Below are positions 23,149-31,194 of a stretch of 32,597 nucleotides of DNA, in pieces. Position 1 is the first letter of the stretch, and each line of letters opens with the position of its first letter. The DNA lies in the NCBI RefSeq assembly GCF_014648655.1, contig NZ_BMRN01000057.1, positions 1-32,597 of the forward strand, in the 5' to 3' direction. A program made the position numbers and the translations under genes. The stretch is from Streptomyces atratus (GTDB taxonomy: Bacteria > Actinomycetota > Actinomycetes > Streptomycetales > Streptomycetaceae). The notes below the pieces were generated by a model that searched no databases, was not told the DNA's origin, and was given only the letters and a program-made list of their open reading frames with translations.

Positions 23149-24165
23149 GTGGTTGTGCAAGACATCGCTTACGTGGAGCTGTTCACCAGGGACAAGCTCT
23201 CTGCCGTCGACTACTTCGAGTCCGCCATGGGCTTCACCCGCGTCGCCGACTCCGTGGAGGTCGACCGCAGCTCCATCCTGCTCGGACAGGGCGACGTACA
23301 GCTCGTCGTCACCTCCGGGCGGGGCATCTGGAAGTTCCTGGACGAGCACGGTGACGGCGTCGCCGACATCGCCATGACCTGCGACGACGTGGCGGCGACC
23401 CGGGACGCGGCGGTCCTCGCGGGCGCCGAGCCGGTCGTCTCCCGCGGCAACACGGCCGTGTCGGGCTTCGGCAGCGTGGTGCACACGCTCGTCCCCGCCG
23501 CCGGCAGCTCCGCCGGCCGGCTGCCGCCGGGACACAACTGGATACCCGTGGGCGGCACCAGCCGCCCGCAGGGACGGATCCGGCTCCTCGACCACATCGC
23601 GGTCTGCCTCCAGGGCGACTCGATCGGCGCGTACGCGGACTTCTACCGCGAGGCCTTCGGCTTCTCGCGCTTCTACTCCGAGTACGTCACCGTCGGCGGC
23701 CAGGCCATGGACTCCGTGGTCGTGCGCAGCGCAACGGGCGGTGTCACCTACACCCTCGTCGCGCCGGACCCGGGCAAGGAGTCCGGCCAGCTCGACGCGT
23801 TCCTGGAGCGCAACGGCGGGCCCGGGGTCCAGCACCTGGCGTTCCTCGTCGACGACATCATCCCCGCCGTACGGGAGTTCAGGGACGCCGGCATCGACTT
23901 CCTGACCACCCCGGACACGTACTACGACCTGCTCGTCGAGCGGTTCGAGGGGCTGCGCGAGATCGTCGACGAGCTGCGCGAGACCCAGGTGCTGGCCGAC
24001 CGCGACGAGTGGGGCCATCTGCTCCAGCTCTTCAGCCGCTCCCCGTACGAGCGCAACACGCTCTTCTTCGAGCTGATCCAGCGCCGGGGCTCGCGCGGCT
24101 TCGGCAGCTCCAACATCCGTGCGCTGTACGAAGCGGTGGAGCGCGAGCGGCTGACCGCCGGATGA
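23149..24165 (+). CDS. hmaS: 4-hydroxymandelate synthase
   Basis: This 338-aa enzyme starts at GTG 23149 with AGGAGG 7 nt upstream. It is a two-domain vicinal-oxygen-chelate protein related to 4-hydroxyphenylpyruvate dioxygenase. The non-heme Fe(II) ligands are H149 (DHIAVC), H229 (QHLAFLV) and E308 (FFELIQR). Their spacings of 80 and 79 residues equal those recalled for HmaS of Amycolatopsis (161, 241, 320). HmaS converts 4-hydroxyphenylpyruvate to 4-hydroxymandelate; HPPD makes homogentisate instead. The choice of HmaS over HPPD rests on context: it overlaps by ATGA with a hydroxymandelate oxidase/aminotransferase fusion. A check of the substrate-orienting C-terminal residues would confirm it. 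It supplies the first step of 4-hydroxyphenylglycine synthesis. Confidence 0.92.
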   Translation: MVVQDIAYVELFTRDKLSAVDYFESAMGFTRVADSVEVDRSSILLGQGDVQLVVTSGRGIWKFLDEHGDGVADIAMTCDDVAATRDAAVLAGAEPVVSRGNTAVSGFGSVVHTLVPAAGSSAGRLPPGHNWIPVGGTSRPQGRIRLLDHIAVCLQGDSIGAYADFYREAFGFSRFYSEYVTVGGQAMDSVVVRSATGGVTYTLVAPDPGKESGQLDAFLERNGGPGVQHLAFLVDDIIPAVREFRDAGIDFLTTPDTYYDLLVERFEGLREIVDELRETQVLADRDEWGHLLQLFSRSPYERNTLFFELIQRRGSRGFGSSNIRALYEAVERERLTAG

Positions 24166-26576
24166 GCGCCACCGACTCCAGCACCGCGCGCCCGGTCACC
24201 CTGGCCGACTACGCGGCCAGGGCGCGCCCGGGCATCGAGCCCGACGTGTGGGACTTCCTGGAGGGCGGCGCGGGCGACGAACGCACGCTCGCCGCCAACC
24301 TCGCGGCCTTCGACCGGGTGTCGCTGCGGCCCCGGGTGCTGGCCGGACGCGGCGTGCCCGACACCAGGACCCGGATCCTGGGCCGCAGTTGGGCCGCCCC
24401 GGTCGCGGTCGCGCCGATGGCGTACCACACCCTGGCCCACCCCGACGGCGAGAGCGCGACCGCGCGCGGCGCGGGCGCGGCCGGAGTGCCGCTCGTCGTG
24501 AGCACCTTCGCGAGCCGCACCTTCGAGGAGATCGCGGCCGAGGCCTCGGGCCCGCTGTGGCTCCAGGTGTACTGCTTCCGCGACCGGGCTATCACGCGGC
24601 GGCTGGTCGAACGGGCCGAGCGGGCGGGCTTCGAGGCCCTCGTGCTCACCGTGGACGCGCCGCGCCTGGGCCGGCGGCTGCGCGACGTGCGCAACGACTT
24701 CCGGCTGCCCGAGGGCGTCGGGCCCACCAACCTGGCCGGGACCGGCGCCGACTTCGCCTCGCCGAGCGGTCACGCACTCACCGAGTTCGACCCGGCGCTC
24801 GACTGGTCGGTGATCTCCTGGCTGCGGTCGGTCAGTTCGCTGCCGGTCCTGGTCAAGGGGATCCTCACCCCGCACGACGCCCGGCGGGCGCTCGCGGCGG
24901 GCGTCGACGGCATCGTGGTCTCCAACCACGGCGGCCGCCAGCTCGACGGAGCCCCCGCCACCCTCGACGTCCTGGCGGACATCGCGGCGGCCGTCGCCGG
25001 AGCCTGCCCGCTCCTCGTCGACGGCGGCATCCGGCGCGGCACGGACGTGCTCGCAGCCCTCGCGCTCGGCGCCGACGCGGTGCTCCTTGGGCGCCCCGTC
25101 CTGCACGCACTGGCCGTGGCCGGGGCCCAGGGCGTCGAGGACGTCCTGTCCCTGGCCACCGAGGAGCTGACCGAGGCGATGGCGCTCACCGGCACCGGCT
25201 CGGTCCACGAGGCCGGGCCCGAACTCGTCGGCGCAGAAGGCGCGTCACCCCGTACGGTCGACAGCCCCGGGCCCTCGGGCCTGCGCCGGGAAGACCTGCA
25301 CGGCAGCGTCTCGGACCCGGTCCTGGACACGATGAACTTCCTCAACGAGATCACCACCCGATACCCCGACGCGGTCTCCTTCGCGCCGGGGCGCCCCTAC
25401 GACGGCTTCTTCGAGACCGAGCAGATCTTCACGTACCTGCGCCGCTACCTCGACCATCTGGAGGCGGAAGGCGCCACGCCCGAGCGGGTGCGCTCCGCGC
25501 TGTTCCAGTACGGACCCACCGGCGGCCAGATCCGCGAGCTGATCGCCGACTCACTGCGCAAGGACGAGGACATCGACGTCTGCCCGGAGTCGATCGTGGT
25601 CACCGTCGGAGCCCAGGAGGCCATGCTCCTCGCGGTCCGGGCGCTGATCCGGGGCCCCGAGGACGTCCTGCTCGTCTCCAGCCCCTGCTACGTCGGCATC
25701 ACCGGCGCGGCCCGGCTGCTCGACATCCACCCGACCGCGGTCGCCGAGGCCGAGGGCGGTTTCCGCTGCGCCGACCTGGCCGCCGCGATCCGCGCCGAGC
25801 GGGCCCGGGGGCGCCGCCCCCGCGCCTTCTACGTCATCCCCGACCACTCCAACCCCTCCGGCACCACGGTGCCGCTGGAGACCCGCCACGAGCTGCTCGA
25901 ACTGGCCGCCCGCGAGGACATACTGCTCATCGAGGACAGCCCCTACCGGCTGGTCAGCCCGGGCCGGCAGCTGCCGACGCTCAAGTCCCTGGACCGGGAC
26001 CACCGGGTGGTGCACCTGGGCTCCCTGTCCAAGACGCTCTTCCCCGGGGCTCGCGTGGGCTTCGCGGTCGCGGACCAGCCCGTCACCGAAGCGCCGGGCC
26101 GCACGGGCCTGCTCGCGGACGAACTCACCAAGATCAAGTCCATGGTGACGGTGAACACCTCGCCGATCAGTCAGGCCGTCGTGGCGGGCATGCTGCTCAC
26201 GGCGGACGGCCGCGCCTGCGAGCTCAACAAAGCCACGGCCGCGTACTACGGCGACGCGATGCGGGTCACCCTCCAGGCACTGGAGGCGGCGTTCCCGCAG
26301 GGCGAGCGCGCAGCGCTCGGCGTGCGCTGGAACGAGCCGAGCGGGGGCTTCTTCCTCTCCGTCACGGTCCCGTTCCGCGCGGACAACGCCGCGCTCACGC
26401 GCGCGGCGGAGGAGTTCGGGGTCATCTGGACCCCGATGTCGTACTTCTATCCACAGGGGGGCGGCGAGTACGGCCTCCGGCTGTCCGTCAGCTATCTGAC
26501 GCATCATCAGATCAATGACGGCATCGCGCGCCTCGCGCGCTTCGTCAGGCAGGAGGCGGCCCGCACCCGGACATGA
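24162..26576 (+). CDS. hmo-hpgT: Fused 4-hydroxymandelate oxidase / hydroxyphenylglycine aminotransferase
   Basis: This 804-aa bifunctional protein has residues 1 to about 355 as an FMN-dependent alpha-hydroxy acid oxidase of the glycolate oxidase family. Its catalytic-base segment is SNHGGRQLDG with His256, and it has the flavin-binding LLVDGGIRRGTDVLAAL and ALGADAVLLGRP. After a linker of about 30 residues rich in Pro, Ser and Gly, residues about 390-804 form a fold-type I PLP aminotransferase, with the cofactor Lys624 in SLSKTLFPGARVGF and partner residues in IPDHSNPSGTT and IEDSPYR. Known Hpg pathways use separate Hmo (hydroxymandelate to hydroxybenzoylformate) and HpgT (transamination to L-4-hydroxyphenylglycine, usually with tyrosine as donor); here both are one chain. 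ATG 24162 overlaps the hmaS stop, and third-position G/C is uniform across the join, so the fusion is not a frameshift artefact. Confidence 0.93.
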   Translation: MSATDSSTARPVTLADYAARARPGIEPDVWDFLEGGAGDERTLAANLAAFDRVSLRPRVLAGRGVPDTRTRILGRSWAAPVAVAPMAYHTLAHPDGESATARGAGAAGVPLVVSTFASRTFEEIAAEASGPLWLQVYCFRDRAITRRLVERAERAGFEALVLTVDAPRLGRRLRDVRNDFRLPEGVGPTNLAGTGADFASPSGHALTEFDPALDWSVISWLRSVSSLPVLVKGILTPHDARRALAAGVDGIVVSNHGGRQLDGAPATLDVLADIAAAVAGACPLLVDGGIRRGTDVLAALALGADAVLLGRPVLHALAVAGAQGVEDVLSLATEELTEAMALTGTGSVHEAGPELVGAEGASPRTVDSPGPSGLRREDLHGSVSDPVLDTMNFLNEITTRYPDAVSFAPGRPYDGFFETEQIFTYLRRYLDHLEAEGATPERVRSALFQYGPTGGQIRELIADSLRKDEDIDVCPESIVVTVGAQEAMLLAVRALIRGPEDVLLVSSPCYVGITGAARLLDIHPTAVAEAEGGFRCADLAAAIRAERARGRRPRAFYVIPDHSNPSGTTVPLETRHELLELAAREDILLIEDSPYRLVSPGRQLPTLKSLDRDHRVVHLGSLSKTLFPGARVGFAVADQPVTEAPGRTGLLADELTKIKSMVTVNTSPISQAVVAGMLLTADGRACELNKATAAYYGDAMRVTLQALEAAFPQGERAALGVRWNEPSGGFFLSVTVPFRADNAALTRAAEEFGVIWTPMSYFYPQGGGEYGLRLSVSYLTHHQINDGIARLARFVRQEAARTRT

Positions 26577-26625
26577 GCATGCGGCGGTTGCCGCAGGGCA
26601 GGAGCCCCGCGCCAACCACCACACA

Positions 26626-26673
26626 CCGACGGCCTGTCGGGCCGGGCAGGAACCCGGCCCGACAGGCCGTCGG
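26626..26673. terminator. Bidirectional terminator, perfect 21-bp stem
   Basis: Arms 26626-26646 and 26653-26673 are perfectly complementary around a 6-nt loop (CAGGAA). The hairpin sits between the convergent hmo-hpgT and GNAT genes, its right arm ending 6 bp from the GNAT stop, and would end transcription from both sides. Confidence 0.92.
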
Positions 26674-26679
26674 CGCCGC

Positions 26680-27321
26680 CTACAGGTCGCTCGCCGGAAC
26701 CAGCCGCGGGTCGCGCGGCAGCGGCCAAGGAGCGAGCCGCGGGTCGGGGACCGGCTTGTCGGCCGTCTCCGCCTCGGCCGTCTCGAAGCCGCGCGCCAGG
26801 TAGTTGCGCACCGCATGGCGGTGATCGAGCGTGCTGGTGCGCAGAAAGACGTGCGACGTGGGCCCGGCTCCCGGGCTCCAGTCGACGCCGCCGCGCCAGG
26901 CGTTCTCCACGCACGCGGTCAGCAGCGCACCGCCCAGGCCCTGCCCGTAGAACTGCGGCAGCAGGCCGAACAGCACGATCTCCACCGCGCCGCCCGGCTG
27001 CGCCTCCAGCTCGAAGAAGCCGGCGACGGTGCCCCGGACCGTGGCGATCCAGGTCGCCATGGTGTCGCGGTTGACCCACGCCTCCCACGTCTCGTGGTCC
27101 CAGGCGAACCGGTCCGTCCAGCACACCCGGGAGCCCACCGCCGCGTACAGGGCGCGGCTCAGGTCGATCGACGGCACCTGGGACCGCTCCACCCGCATGG
27201 GCACGTCCGCGCGCACCGGCCGCAGCCGGTCGGGCGAGGACATCCGAAGCGTCCACGTGGTCACGCCCCGCTGCACGATCTTCGCCGCGGGTCCCGAATC
27301 AATCATCTCTGTCTGTGTCAC
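26680..27321 (-). CDS. GNAT-family N-acetyltransferase
   Basis: This 213-aa protein starts at GTG 27321 (ATG 27306 is possible). The acetyl-CoA pyrophosphate loop is LLPQFYGQGLGGAL at residues 120-133, preceded by the beta-4 strand VEIVLFGL. A later RNYLARGFETAE matches the family's terminal helix and strand (Y-x-x-x-G-F). It acetylates a small molecule, protein or amine; the acceptor is unknown. It lies 26 bp downstream of the alpha/beta hydrolase in the same direction, probably as one operon whose promoter region contains a StrR-type site, so it is likely part of the cluster as tailoring, self-protection or precursor modification. Confidence 0.88.
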   Translation of the reverse strand: MTQTEMIDSGPAAKIVQRGVTTWTLRMSSPDRLRPVRADVPMRVERSQVPSIDLSRALYAAVGSRVCWTDRFAWDHETWEAWVNRDTMATWIATVRGTVAGFFELEAQPGGAVEIVLFGLLPQFYGQGLGGALLTACVENAWRGGVDWSPGAGPTSHVFLRTSTLDHRHAVRNYLARGFETAEAETADKPVPDPRLAPWPLPRDPRLVPASDL

Positions 27322-27347
27322 AGCGAGCCCTCACATGTGATGGAGCG

Positions 27348-28145
27348 TCAGTACTTGGTGAGGAACTCGATGATCGCGGCATTCACCACGTCAGGGCGCT
27401 CCAGGTTCCCGAGGTGGCCGCAGTCGGGGATCTCCACGTGGTCGCAGCCGGGAATGGCGTCGGCGACCTCGGCCACCAGGTGCGGCGGGCAGATCAGGTC
27501 GTCGGCGAACGCGATCGTGCGGCACGGCACGGTGATCGTGCGCAGCACCTCGCGGCGGTCGCCCGCCCGGTCCACCCCCGCCTGGCCGCCGCCGCTGTTG
27601 CCGCCGGTCAGCTCGAAGATCTCCAGCCAGCCGGAGGCCGCGGCGTCATTGTTCAAGGTCGCCGGGGACAGCATCTCCAGGACCGTGCGCATCGCCTCGT
27701 ACTTCGGCGGCAGCCGCACACCGCTCTCCCGCAGCGCCCGGTCCGCCTCGGTCAGCGCCCGCCGCGTCGCGTCGGAACGCGCCCGCGTGGCAATCAGAAC
27801 GGCCGAGCGCACCAAGTGCGGCGCCTGGCTCGCCAGCTCCTGGGCGATCATCGCGCCCATGGACGTGCCCACGATCCGGCACGGGCCGAGGCCCAGGGCC
27901 TCGATCAGACCCCTGGTGTCGGCCACCATCTCGGCGAGCGTGTACATCCCGGGAGGCGCGTCGGAGGCGCCGATGCCCCGGTTGTCGAAGATGATCGTCT
28001 CGTAGCCCGCCTCGTCGAGCGCCGGCGTCTGGTGCGTGGTCCAGACGCGGCCGGCGGCCCCCGAGCCCATGATGAGGAGCACCGGCTCCCCCCGGCCCGA
28101 GCGCTGGTAGGAGAGCCGGATGCCGTTGGAGGTCACATAGGGCAT
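27348..28145 (-). CDS. Alpha/beta-fold hydrolase
   Basis: This is a 265-aa protein. The start MPYVTSNGIRLSYQRSG at 28145 fits the usual first strands of the family; an upstream in-frame start at 28283 adds 46 low-complexity residues and is rejected. The catalytic triad can be read as nucleophile Ser95 in GTSMGA, Asp215 or Asp216 in FADDLICP, and His244 in CGHLGNLERP. The oxyanion loop is MGSGAAG, and FDNRGIGASDAP is typical of esterase/epoxide-hydrolase-like members. It may cleave an ester or act as an editing or releasing hydrolase for the peptide. It is not a canonical type II thioesterase (no GHSMG with the usual surrounding sequence), so that role is only a guess. Confidence 0.9.
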   Translation of the reverse strand: MPYVTSNGIRLSYQRSGRGEPVLLIMGSGAAGRVWTTHQTPALDEAGYETIIFDNRGIGASDAPPGMYTLAEMVADTRGLIEALGLGPCRIVGTSMGAMIAQELASQAPHLVRSAVLIATRARSDATRRALTEADRALRESGVRLPPKYEAMRTVLEMLSPATLNNDAAASGWLEIFELTGGNSGGGQAGVDRAGDRREVLRTITVPCRTIAFADDLICPPHLVAEVADAIPGCDHVEIPDCGHLGNLERPDVVNAAIIEFLTKY

Positions 28146-28341
28146 GGCGCGCCCTCGGTCACAGTCGTGGTGTGCAAGAGGGTCTCCAGATCGTCGTGGG
28201 ACAAGTCGTGCGAGAAGTCGCGAAAGACAGGGCGTGGGGGAGGCCGGGCCGGCGCCGGGCAGCCCGGCGCACCACCATGACACCGCCCCAACTCACCGAT
28301 CAAGACAGTCTGTTGAGGCCTTCCTCAGACACGTACGCGCT

Positions 28342-28370
28342 GTTCAACCGGCCCGCGCACGCAGTTGAAC
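28342..28370. promoter_or_regulatory. StrR-type operator between hydrolase and dioxygenase genes
   Basis: GTTCAACCG-N11-CAGTTGAAC spans 29 bp and lies in the divergent promoter region, 196 bp from the hydrolase start and 241 bp before the dioxygenase start. The right half is identical to the site at 30964-30992. Confidence 0.78.
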
Positions 28371-28386
28371 GAACAGGCGGCCGCCG

Positions 28387-28421
28387 TTGACCCGGGGCGT
28401 GCGGCCGGGCGCATAGTGAGT
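28387..28421 (+). promoter_or_regulatory. Candidate promoter downstream of the StrR-type site
   Basis: TTGACC (28387-28392) lies 16 bp after the operator. CATAGTGAGTC (28412-28422) follows 19 bp later. The same two elements, with the same 16-bp distance from the operator, recur before the NRPS gene (31009 and 31032), which supports their being the controlled promoter. Confidence 0.5.
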
Positions 28422-28611
28422 CTTCGGCCGTGCCCGTCGGGATGCCCGATGCGGACCGCCGGCCCCGGGGTCCCCCGTCCCCGACCGCTTCCGGCCCCGC
28501 CCCGAGGAATCCCCCCGAGATCACGGACCAGGCGTTCCACCACGACCCCGCGGCCCGGTCACGGCCGCGGGACCACGGACGAGGAAGCACGGAAACGGAG
28601 AAGAAGCCGGC

Positions 28612-29565
28612 ATGACCGACACCAGGGGCACCACCGACCCCAAGGACTGGAAGCCGCTGGAGCTGCGCCCCAAGGGCCGCACCGGCGCCGAGGCAATACG
28701 CGAACTCCTCGCCGACACCGGCGACTTCGGAGAACTGCTCGCCCGCGAGAAGGCCGTCGTGTTCCGCGACTTCGAGGTCGCCGAGCAGGACGTCGAGACC
28801 GCGATGGACCTGCTGCTGCCGAACCGGCTCGCCTACATGCACGGCACCTCGCCGCGCACCAAGCTCGGCGGGAACCTCTACACGTCCACCGAGTACCCGC
28901 AGCACATGACCATCGCCATGCACAACGAGCTGTCCTACAGCCACCACTGGCCCGAGCGGCTCTTCTTCTACTGCGCCACCACCCCCGGATCCGGCGGCGC
29001 GACGCCCGTCGTCGACGGCGGGCTGTGGCTGGACTCCCTCGACGAGGAGGTACGCGACGCGTTCGCGGCGGGCATCCGCTACACCCAGAACCTCCACGAC
29101 GGCTTCGGACTCGGCCGCAGCTGGCGCCAGACCTTCGAGACCGACGACCGCGCAGTCGTCGAAGCCTTCCTGGAACAAGGGGAGTTCGACTGGCAGTGGA
29201 CGCCCGACGGCGGGCTGCGCATGATCAGCCCCATCCGCCCGGCAACCGTCAAGCACCCGTACTCCGGCACCGAGGTCTGGTTCAACCAGGCCGACCACTT
29301 CCACCCGGCCGCGCTCGGCGACGAGACCTCCCGCGAACTCGCGCAGATCCTCCCGCCCGAGGAACTGCCCCAGTCCGTCACCTTCGCCGACGGCAGCCCC
29401 ATCCCCGACGCCTACGCCCTGCACGTCCACGACACAGGCCTGGAGGCCGCCGTCGACGTCGACTGGCGCCAGGGCGACCTGATGGTCATCGACAACGTCG
29501 CGGTCGGCCACGGGCGGCGCCCCTTCGGCGGGGACCGCCGGGTCCTGGTGGCGATGTCCGACTGA
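28612..29565 (+). CDS. TauD/SyrP-family Fe(II)/2-oxoglutarate dioxygenase
   Basis: This 317-aa enzyme has the facial triad H104-N-E106 (MHNELSYSHH) with distal H300 (GHGRRPFGG) and a 2-oxoglutarate-binding Arg at 309/310. The H-x-E version of the motif is that of the clavaminate-synthase-like group, which includes AsnO and SyrP; these hydroxylate the beta-carbon of amino acids, free or carrier-bound. It decarboxylates 2-oxoglutarate to drive one C-H hydroxylation. The substrate is unknown, but with the CmlA-like enzyme it means two different classes of candidate beta-hydroxylase in one cluster. It is transcribed alone rightward from a StrR-type site and ends at a bidirectional hairpin shared with the convergent P450. 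Confidence 0.92.
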   Translation: MTDTRGTTDPKDWKPLELRPKGRTGAEAIRELLADTGDFGELLAREKAVVFRDFEVAEQDVETAMDLLLPNRLAYMHGTSPRTKLGGNLYTSTEYPQHMTIAMHNELSYSHHWPERLFFYCATTPGSGGATPVVDGGLWLDSLDEEVRDAFAAGIRYTQNLHDGFGLGRSWRQTFETDDRAVVEAFLEQGEFDWQWTPDGGLRMISPIRPATVKHPYSGTEVWFNQADHFHPAALGDETSRELAQILPPEELPQSVTFADGSPIPDAYALHVHDTGLEAAVDVDWRQGDLMVIDNVAVGHGRRPFGGDRRVLVAMSD

Positions 29566-29575
29566 GACCGAACGG

Positions 29576-29625
29576 TACGCGCGAAAGGGGCCCACCTCGA
29601 CGAGGCGGGCCCCCTTCGCACGTAC
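29576..29625. terminator. Bidirectional terminator between dioxygenase and P450
   Basis: Nested inverted repeats, GTACGC...GCGAAAGGGGCCC with GGGCCCCCTTCGC...CGTAC, plus an inner CCTCG-A-CGAGG, fold into one long hairpin in the 66 bp between two convergent stops. Confidence 0.85.
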
Positions 29626-29631
29626 GGGCTC

Positions 29632-30822
29632 TCAGGCCGCCTTCATCCGGACCGGCAGGGTCTCGGGGCCGTTGACCACGATCGAGTCGAGGAGCTTCGG
29701 CTCGCCGTCCAGCTCGATGTGCACCCCTCGGCTCAGCAACATGCCGTACAACAGGCGAAGTTCGACCTTGGCGAGCATGCTGCCCAGACAGAAATGCTCG
29801 CCGAAGCCCAGCGACAGGTGCCGGTTGGGCGTGCGGCGCACGTCGAACACGTCCGGGTCGTCGAAGACGGTCTCGTCGCGGTTGGCCGACGGCAGCCAGA
29901 AGACCACCTTGTCACCCTCCTCGATCCGCTGCCCGTGGATCTGCGCGGGCCGCACCGCCGTACGCATGATGTGCGTCGCCGTCGACGTCCAGCGCAGCAC
30001 CTCCTCCACGGCGGACGGCAACAGCTCCGGCTCGTCCCGCACCGCCCGCCACTGGCCGGGGTGCTCCAGGAACGCCAGCATCCCGCCGGCCGCCGCGATC
30101 CGCGTGTTCTCCGTGCCGCCGACCAGCAGGTTGTCACAGTTGAGGATCACGTCGTCCGGACTCAGGCGCTCCCCGTCGACCTCCGCCGTCGCCAGGATGC
30201 TCACCAGGTCGTCGCCCGGGTCCTTTGCCTTGTCGGCCTGGAGCGTCTCGAAGTAACCCAGGATGTTGAGGTGCGCGAACCTGCGCGTCGCCGGGTCACC
30301 CGCCGCGAAGGCCTGGCTCGTCAGGTCGTACAGGTACTCCCAGTCGGACTCCGGCACGCCCATCATCTTGCAGATCACATAGAGCGGGACACGGGCCGCG
30401 ACATCGGCCACGAAGTCACAACCTCCGCTCTCCAGCGCCTTGTCGACCACGCCCTGGGCGATGTCCTTCATCTCCGCCTCCAGAGCGCGGACCGACCGCA
30501 CCGCGAACCAGCCGTCGACCAGTCCCCGCAGCTGCTTGTGCCGCGGCGCGTCGGTGAGGGCCAGCGTGCGCCCGCCGCCCGGGTCCGCCCCGTGCCCGGC
30601 GGGCCGCAGCAGGATCCCCTGCGCCGAACTGAACGTCTCCGCGTCGCGATAGGCCGTGCGGATGTCGTGGTAACGGGTCAGCGACCAGAAACCGGGCAGC
30701 TCGCCCGGCTGGTGCCAGTGCACCGGATCGTCGGCACGCAGCCGGCGCCATTGCGCGAAGGGATCACCGTGGGAATAGAGTTCGGGATCCGTCAGATTTA
30801 TGTACGGCGCTGATTCGGGCAT
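29632..30822 (-). CDS. Cytochrome P450
   Basis: This 396-aa soluble bacterial class I P450 has the heme-thiolate loop LGFGEHFCLG with Cys345 (the usual first Phe is Leu), the K-helix E-x-x-R equivalent in AVEEVLRW, and the I-helix oxygen-activation segment LLVGGTENTR, where most family members have AG-x-(D/E)-T. It needs a ferredoxin and reductase supplied from elsewhere. Its place in the cluster suggests hydroxylation or aryl coupling of the peptide or a precursor. The sequence does not resemble a clear Oxy-type crosslinking enzyme with an X-domain partner, but that partner could lie beyond the window. It is divergent from the NRPS across a StrR-type site. Confidence 0.93.
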   Translation of the reverse strand: MPESAPYINLTDPELYSHGDPFAQWRRLRADDPVHWHQPGELPGFWSLTRYHDIRTAYRDAETFSSAQGILLRPAGHGADPGGGRTLALTDAPRHKQLRGLVDGWFAVRSVRALEAEMKDIAQGVVDKALESGGCDFVADVAARVPLYVICKMMGVPESDWEYLYDLTSQAFAAGDPATRRFAHLNILGYFETLQADKAKDPGDDLVSILATAEVDGERLSPDDVILNCDNLLVGGTENTRIAAAGGMLAFLEHPGQWRAVRDEPELLPSAVEEVLRWTSTATHIMRTAVRPAQIHGQRIEEGDKVVFWLPSANRDETVFDDPDVFDVRRTPNRHLSLGFGEHFCLGSMLAKVELRLLYGMLLSRGVHIELDGEPKLLDSIVVNGPETLPVRMKAA

Positions 30823-30963
30823 ACAAGTGCCTCGCAGATTGTGGAGTGGCCGGGAAACGATTCACGTAATTCTTCAGACACGCGCTCAGGCTATAGGCGG
30901 CATTCACGGTCACAGGGCGCGTACGAGTACGTCAAGGCTGTCCGGACCGGCCCCGCGGCCGGC

Positions 30964-30992
30964 GTTCAACTGCCGTGCTCACGCAGTTGAAC
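30964..30992. promoter_or_regulatory. StrR-type operator between P450 and NRPS genes
   Basis: GTTCAACTG-N11-CAGTTGAAC is a perfect 9-bp inverted repeat over 29 bp. It equals the recalled StrR consensus (GTTCGACTG-N11-CAGTCGAAC) except for A/T in place of the central G/C pair of each arm. It lies 141 bp upstream of the P450 start and 202 bp upstream of the NRPS start and could control both. Confidence 0.82.
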
Positions 30993-31008
30993 GCCCACCG
31001 GAAGCACA

Positions 31009-31042
31009 TTGATCACCGCTGGTCCCTGGGCCATAGTGAGTC
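31009..31042 (+). promoter_or_regulatory. Candidate NRPS promoter downstream of the StrR-type site
   Basis: TTGATC (31009-31014) lies 16 bp after the operator, followed after 17 bp by CATAGTGAGTC (31032-31042). The same layout occurs before the dioxygenase gene. The start codon is 152 bp further on, leaving a long untranslated leader. Confidence 0.55.
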
Positions 31043-31194
31043 GCCGCGCCAGGCGCTGAACAAGTCTGAATCATCAAGTCACAGCTTTGTGGTCACAGCT
31101 TTGTGCAAGAGGAGCTGGGCGGTCATGCGCATGCCCCGGTAGAGGCGGCCCGTGCTGTTCCAGTCGATGAGTCGAACGATTGGAGTGCGCGGAA

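Noticed and set aside
21271..24018. 915-codon open frame on the minus strand opposite the hydroxylase and hmaS genes
   Set aside because: It is the antisense shadow of two well-supported genes. Its composition (Val/Gly/Asp/Arg-rich, no motifs) is typical of reverse-frame translation of GC-rich coding DNA.
23149..24165. 4-hydroxyphenylpyruvate dioxygenase of tyrosine catabolism
   Set aside because: The fold is shared, but translational coupling to the oxidase/aminotransferase fusion makes hydroxymandelate synthase far more likely.
26515..28005. 496-codon plus-strand frame over the GNAT and hydrolase genes
   Set aside because: It would cross a perfect 21-bp terminator hairpin and is antisense to two genes with readable active sites.
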